Assembly: GCF_003573695.1 (NCBI RefSeq)
Contig: NC_039360.1
Coordinates: 61,474,815 to 61,538,814, forward strand
Direction of reading: 5' to 3'
Origin: Papaver somniferum
Lineage: Eukaryota; Streptophyta; Magnoliopsida; Ranunculales; Papaveraceae
DNA length: 64,000 nucleotides
Below, in pieces: positions 58,641 to 64,000 of the stretch. Each line of letters starts with the position of its first letter. Position 1 is the first letter of the stretch. The notes beneath the pieces were generated by a model that made no database searches, was not told the origin of the DNA, and worked only from the letters and a program-made list of their open reading frames with translations. The translations under genes were made by a program, and so were the position numbers.

Positions 58641-61074
58641 TGTTAGAGCATTGCTCGGTCGAACTCGCATGCGTTGCTATCTCAAGCATGTTTGTCAATG
58701 TTAGTGATCAAAACTATAAGTCTTGATTTATAGTCTACTATAGCTAAGTCTCGGACTAGGATAGTAAGTGTTTTCGAGCTCAAGGACTCCATGGCGATTC
58801 ATCATACAAGACGAAGATCTACTCAAGGAACCGATGGAACTTCTCGACAAAAAGGTACGTAGAGACTTGAACTTATCTGTCACTCAAAAGTCTATCCATT
58901 CTATCTCCTACTTTTTGAGACAAAAAGTCGTATGCTATATATAGACTATGATTATACACATTTGGTATTTCGATACGAGTATACCTCGTCTATCTATATC
59001 TCGAAATATGTGTTGGTAAGCTTTTCGCTTCGAGCAAGTTTATCTTTACCTAGTGATGAAAGTCATGATATTTTTAAATCACTTTGAAAATTTCTTTGAC
59101 GAGAAATGGTGTAACAAATACATAACGTCCTCTAAGAATGTTTCAATGATTGGAATGAGAGTTTAGATTACATAACCAATGGTGGACATAAACATTATTG
59201 TGGAAACAAAGTTATGTATAAGTCCTATTCTTTGAACCAAAGTTTTCGAACTTTGTTGATCAAGAGAACCGGAAGAATGGCAAGTGCCAAGTCCGCGAAC
59301 ACAGTCCGCGAACTGCCGAACTTCTCATCCCGAGAAATTCTGCTGGAGTTGACAAACTAGTTGCATGAGTACCAGTCCGCGAACCCAGTCCGCAAACCGG
59401 CGGAAGGTCTTTGCCGAGATTTTCTACTGGAGTTTGTAAACTCTGCCCGGTTGTTTAAGTCCGCGAACCTAGTATGCGAACTTGAGAAGGTTATATATCT
59501 GAAGATGATTTCTGAACTTAAACTTAAAAATACTAAGGAATGATGTTTGCAAACCGTGGCTATAAAAGTTCATGAACCGATTGAAGTGAATCAAATCATC
59601 TTTGCTTCAATTGTGTCTTGTGTAGTTACATAAGATTTCCTTGCAATTGAACAACTCTCTAACTAGTTCAATTGAGTCATTTGAACTAGTTATGGTGAAG
59701 AAGAACATGGTTGATATGAAATGCTCATATGGCTAACCTTTTGGTTGACTATTGTTGAACCAACAATGTACACGTTTGGGTACGGTTAACAAACCTAGAA
59801 GCGTGCATTTCATTTGTGTATAACAAGCTAAGTTTTCGATCTAACGGTTGAGAAATATTAGCTTGAATCTAAATCATGTTTTCATCTAACGGTGGAGATT
59901 GATTGCTTTGTTACCAAGGCAAAACCCTGATTTGAAAGACTATATAAGGGTACATCTAGCAACTCTGCAAAACCAATCCCCACACCTTACGTGTGATACT
60001 AGTTTGCGTGCTAGAGTCGGTTCTCCTTTAACCTTTGGTTTTCTTCTTCTAAAGCCAGGTCAAACGACTTAAAGACTTCATTGGGATTGTGAAGCCAGAC
60101 CGATACTACTTTTATCGTAGTTGTGTGATCTGATCTTGCATCTTCTATCGTACGATTACAATCATATTGATTGGCTTGAGATTGATATCTCCGATAGGCA
60201 AGATATAAAAAGTAATCACAAACATCTTCGTCTCATTGTTTGTGATTCCGCAACATCTTGTTTCGCTACCATACGATTAAGATTTGTTGTGAGGTGATTG
60301 ATTAATCTAGGTTGTTCTTCTGGAATATAAGACCGGATTATCAATTGGTTCCTGTTAACCTTGATTATTATCAAAAGACGGAACAAAAACTTTAGAGTTT
60401 TTCCGTGGGAGACAGATTGATCCTTTGATAGACTTGTCTGTGTGAGGCAAATTTGTTTATTGTCAAAGCCTGCGATTTTGGGTCGTAACAACTCTTAGTT
60501 GTGGGTGAGATCAGCTAAGGGAATCAAGTGCACAGTATCCTGCTGGGATCAGAGGCGTAGGGAGTACAACTGTACCTTGGATCAGTGGTAGAATGATTGG
60601 GGTTCAACTATAGTCCAGTCCGAAGTTAGTTAGAGTAGGCTAGTGTCTGTAGCGGCTTAATACAGTGTGTATTCAATCTGGACTAGGTCCCGGGGTTTAT
60701 CTGCATTTGCGGTTTCCTCGTTAACAAAATTTCTGGTATCTGTTATTTCAGTTTCCGCATTATATTGTTTTATCTTTATAATTGAAATAATACAAGTTGT
60801 GCGTTAGATCATCAATTAGAGTAATCCAACCTTTGGTTGTTGATTGTCATTGATTGACCCTCGGATATTGGTCTTTGGTACCATCCGAGTTATTCCTTGT
60901 ATTTGATTAGAACTCGCAGTTCCTGCTTGAGTAAATCAAATCAATAGAGAGATATAAACTCGTTGATATACTTTTAATTGAGTCTTGTTGATTCTCTTAA
61001 AAGTATATTCGAGTTAGTCCATACAGATTGCTAAGCGAAATATTGTGTGGTGTTGTTAGACCCCCGCTTTTTCA
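58641..61074 (+). repeat. Element D 3' LTR
   Basis: 2434 bases, TG...CA. A TATA box (CTATATAAGG) is at 59940-59949, and GTCCGCGAAC motifs are at about 59285-59470. Confidence 0.92.
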
Positions 61075-62397
61075 TATCATAAAACAACATGTTTTCTGGA
61101 ATTTAAGAGATGGTACTGTTATTAATGCTTTTTCTTATAATTGGATATTAAACCCTACTTTGCTTTGTGTCTTAGTCTTCCCAATCCTAACTATAAGGTA
61201 TCAGATTCATAAACCATGAAGACTTGGAATGTTGCTTTAGTTGAGGAATTCTTTACTAGGGAAAACAATCAAAATATATGCAGGATGAGACTTCTAATCT
61301 CTGGTAGTGATACTCTAATTTGGCCATATAATAGGAATGGTATCCTAACTGTTAAATCAATTTATAAGCTGCTAGCTAATGAGTTAACACACAATTCTAG
61401 TCCAAATCCAGACTTCGATACCCACAAGGCTCGTTGGAAGTCCCCACTATTGCCTAAAACTCAGATGTTTCTATGAAGTGTGTTGGAAATATTTTCCCTA
61501 CAGGCAGTAAGTTAGCTAGATATAACAACAATCATGATAACATGTGCAAATCGTGTAATGCTGGAGTTAGTGAAACTCCAGAACATATGATTCTTCATTG
61601 TGCTTTTTCCAAGAGTGTTTGGTCCAACATACATGTTGTCAGTCAGCTTGTTTCACAGGATTTGGATGGAGAAATTAAGTATTGGATCTCAAAATGGCTT
61701 ACTACAAGAATCAACAGGATAAATCAGCTACTGTTTTGACCACTGTCTGGTGCATCTGTAAAGATAGATGCTCCAAAGTCTTTGACAATAAGTCTTTAAA
61801 TCCTCAATTTACTGCTAGATCTGCCCTAAGAATTTCTGAGGAAACTGTCAATTCCCTTGCTTCTGCTTCTGCCTCTAATGCTAGTAATACAGTTTCTGCA
61901 GCTGAGAATAATTTCTTAATACTATTCCTCATGATAGCCTCCTTATATTCTGTGTTGCATCTTTTGATAAATATACTAACAAATCTGGTGTGAGAATTGT
62001 GGAAATGAACCCTACAGGTAATTTCAAAGGCTGCAAACTAGTCTCAGCAAGGGATGCTTGTTCTGAAGGTGCTGAAAGTGTGGCAATACTAGGCTGCAAA
62101 CTAATCTCAGGAAGGGATGCTTGTTCTGAAGGTGCTGAGAGTGTGGCAATACTAGAAGCTGCAAGATGGATCAAAGCAAAAAACTTTCATAATTTCTTCT
62201 TAATTAGTGATGTCAAAAATATTATGGCTTATCTTAATAATTGCAAAGGACAAACTAGTTGTACCTCTTTTTCTGTTTTAGACGACTGCTTGTTTCTTTT
62301 AAAATATATTATTCATCCTCTTAAATTCAAATATCTTAAGAGAGAACTTAACAGTGCTGCAAATTTAGCTACAAAACACAGTAGAATTGAAAATTAA
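61075..62397 (+). pseudogene. LINE second half: zinc-binding region and RNase H tail
   Basis: The reading frame continues across the element D insertion once D and one TATCA copy are removed (VFWNLRDGTVINAF, then NWI). Next come FTRENNQNICRM, WPYNRNGILTVKSIYKLL, the zinc-binding CKSCNAG ... PEHMILHC ... SVW, and an RNase H tail (DACSEGAES, ILEAARWIKAKNF, ISDVKNIMAYLN, LKRELNSAANLATK) ending at 62397. Frame changes near 61476 and 61735 break it. A 63-bp duplication lies in the RNase H part. Confidence 0.85.
62029..62154 (+). repeat. 63-bp in-frame tandem duplication in the LINE
   Basis: Copies are at 62029-62091 and 62092-62154, both beginning GGCTGCAAACTA and encoding the 21-residue unit that starts GCKLVSARDACSEG. 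A third, partial 34-bp copy lies 0.75 kb downstream at 62902-62935. Confidence 0.9.
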
Positions 62398-63019
62398 CTG
62401 GACAGCAGAATGGGATGAATTCAATATTCCATACTTTCTCTAACATGCCGTAACCTTACATTAATTAATGAACGTCTTCTTTCCTAGCAAAACAAAATGT
62501 TTAATTAAAAACATGTATAAATACCCTTAAAAAAATTAGTTGCCAACGCCGACTTGCCCTTAACTCCCACTGCCTGTGACTACGTATATCCTCGTATATC
62601 AATAACTTTAGTCATCTTCATACCATGTCCAATTATAAGTAGTCGCATCCGATTTCCTTGGTCAAGGACTCAGGGACTAAACATCTGAGGTCTACGAATT
62701 TGAACCCATCTACGAATTTGAACCCCTAACTACTCTGCAAGTCGAGCGCAACAACATTTGCATGGCAATTGTGTTGAAATATTATCTCCCGATTAAAAAT
62801 TGCTTATGCCAGCATTAAGTTCGTATCATCGTCACAGAGTAGTTGTAGGTGTTGGTAAAAATATATTTTAGGACCAACTCCTAATTACACCAGATACAAT
62901 CTCAAAGGCTGCAAACTAGTCTCAGGAAGGGATGCCAGCAAATACAATTACATCATTTTGGTGTACAAAAATATATACGAGCCACTGGCGAGTATGTTAA
63001 TAATTTACTTTAGATCTTT
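62398..63019. other. LINE 3' flank and intergenic
   Basis: A duplicated TCTACGAATTTGAACCC is at about 62692 and 62709. The 34-bp copy of the LINE RNase H duplication is at 62902-62935. No gene. Confidence 0.45.
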
Positions 63020-63610
63020 CTACTCACTGCAAGCACCAGATGGGTCTGCATTCTTAATTATCCAGTGATGTACTAAAATCTTTGACAGCGGAAGTCTCTT
63101 CGAGGGATCCTTCACCAAAAGCTGCAAATGTGAGTGAGTTCCAAATATGTCAAACTAATATCCACTTAAAATAAGCGTATTCCATGCAAAACTGTAGCGC
63201 TCATAGACAAACTTACCAAGCGCACGAGATTTTTAGCTTCCACTGACACATGAGGGGTTGGAGGGAAGCTGTATTCAAGCTTCATCATCCTGTAGACAAA
63301 AACTGTTATGTACATTTAAATTTTTGAATTACTGAGAAGCCAAAGAAACCATGTAGGAGTTACAGAAGCTGAATCCCGAAGATCCGTATTCACTACCTTC
63401 TGAATGTTTCGTTCTGCGTCTCAGCTTCAAATGGCGGAACCCCAAAAAGGAATTCGTAACAGAGAATACCCATAGTCCAGGTATCAACTGAATAGTCATG
63501 ACCTTTGTTCTCAACCATTTCTGGTGCTAAGTAATCTAGTGTCCAAACATTGTATGTCTCTTCTTATTTGACTGTACAGACCATCCAAAGTCCGCAACTT
63601 TCAGACGTCC
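63020..63610 (-). pseudogene. Aurora-type protein kinase, last three exons, frameshifted
   Basis: Exons are 63610-63397, 63289-63217 and 63121-63020, all GT-AG. The first gives GRLKVADFGWSVQS (DFG loop), then [18 protein letters not shown] and [19 protein letters not shown]. The second gives SFPPTPHVSVEAKNLV. The third gives [20 protein letters not shown] ending [11 protein letters not shown] and TAG 63022-63020. These match plant Aurora kinases, nuclear serine/threonine kinases of mitosis that phosphorylate histone H3. The exon 63610-63397 has 214 bases where phase requires 215. The loss falls in the activation loop, where the expected Met-Cys-Gly-Thr-Leu reads Met-Phe-Gly-His-stop. Either the copy is dead or a base is missing from the sequence. 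Upstream exons lie beyond the window. Confidence 0.82.
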
Positions 63611-64000
63611 CTGAAATAAAAGGAAAGATGCAACCAAAGATTAACTCCCTTATAACATGCACAGTTTCAACTAACAACTGACAACGTTAACTGCTTAGTC
63701 TGACTTCTGTGGTCTTAAACAAACTATGTGTTAATTCCTATATCTTAATAATCTGTTGTAACCCATATGCAAACACTATGAACTATCAGGATTCGAAACC
63801 TCAAACGATCAGACCATTACAAAATTGACCCAACCACAACATTATAACGATAAGAACCAAAATAACAACAAAGACAAACAAAATGTTGTTTCTTTTCCTC
63901 ACATCTGGAACTAGCTTCGGATTATAATGTGGGAGTGTTTGCAGCAACAACTCTCTAGGTAGCATTTAAGAGGGGAATGCTTAAAAATTCAAAGCTTGTC
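63611..64000. other. Intron or upstream part of the Aurora gene
   Basis: No further exon (HRDIKPEN motif) is visible on minus, so the intron probably runs past the end of the window. Confidence 0.5.

Larger units (their letters stand above)
52568..61074 (+). mobile_element. Element D: gag-only LTR retrotransposon in the LINE
   Basis: LTRs are at 52568-54995 and 58641-61074, both TGTTAGAGCATTG...CTTTTTCA, with the TATCA duplication at 52563-52567 and 61075-61079. A tRNA-Met primer site follows the 5' LTR and AAAGGGGGAGA precedes the 3' LTR. The 3.65-kb internal region has gag-like frames and no pol. The LTRs differ at about 14 of the first 230 positions by eye, so the insertion is clearly older than element C. 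It belongs to the family of A and B. Confidence 0.93.

Overview
This is AT-rich nuclear DNA of a flowering plant. It has GT-AG introns, long-LTR Copia- and Gypsy-type elements, plant LINEs with an RNase H tail, and plant gene families (F-box, MATH, BRCA1/BARD1-type PHD, Aurora kinase). The style of the repeats makes me think of Ranunculales such as a poppy, but nothing in the window proves that. It is a gene-poor, transposon-dominated interval. I see no RNA gene and no CRISPR array.

Layout. 0-8.2 kb: non-coding DNA with a six-unit ~90-bp tandem repeat, a dead F-box gene (minus, 2310-3479) and a cluster of 21-bp hairpins (4340-4482). 8.25-29 kb: a three-deep nest of LTR retrotransposons. Element A (plus) is split by element B (minus, target duplication CTATC), and the 3' LTR of B is split by element C (minus, target duplication GATAG). 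A carries a decayed Copia gag, B a single intact 342-codon ORF, and C no coding capacity. 29.6-30.65 kb: a ~1-kb TIR element filled with GTCGT hairpins. 31.8-34.1 kb: the most notable gene, an eight-exon minus-strand model of 334 codons. It joins a MATH domain to a complete BRCA1/BARD1-type extended PHD finger, with all splice phases compatible. 34.7-38.2 kb: Copia 3' ends and a minus-strand LINE tail that carries a perfect 348-bp TRIM with a CAGAA duplication. 38-50 kb: mostly relics (F-box fragment, a CACTA-like end, LTR relics, a TIR candidate, a LINE RNase H relic). 50.8-62.4 kb: a dead plus-strand LINE interrupted by element D (52568-61074, target duplication TATCA), a gag-only member of the A/B family. 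63.0-64.0 kb: the 3' exons of an Aurora kinase gene (minus, running off the window), with a one-base deletion in the activation loop.

A, B and D share ~2.43-2.49 kb LTRs and a tRNA-Met-type primer site. B and D also share a 3' non-coding module (a ~72-bp hairpin array and several AAGGGGGAG purine tracts) but have unrelated coding payloads. C is a separate family with a tRNA-Asp-type primer site, as in Athila-like elements. Its two LTRs differ by about 19 substitutions and 2 indels by eye, which fits its position as the innermost and youngest insertion.
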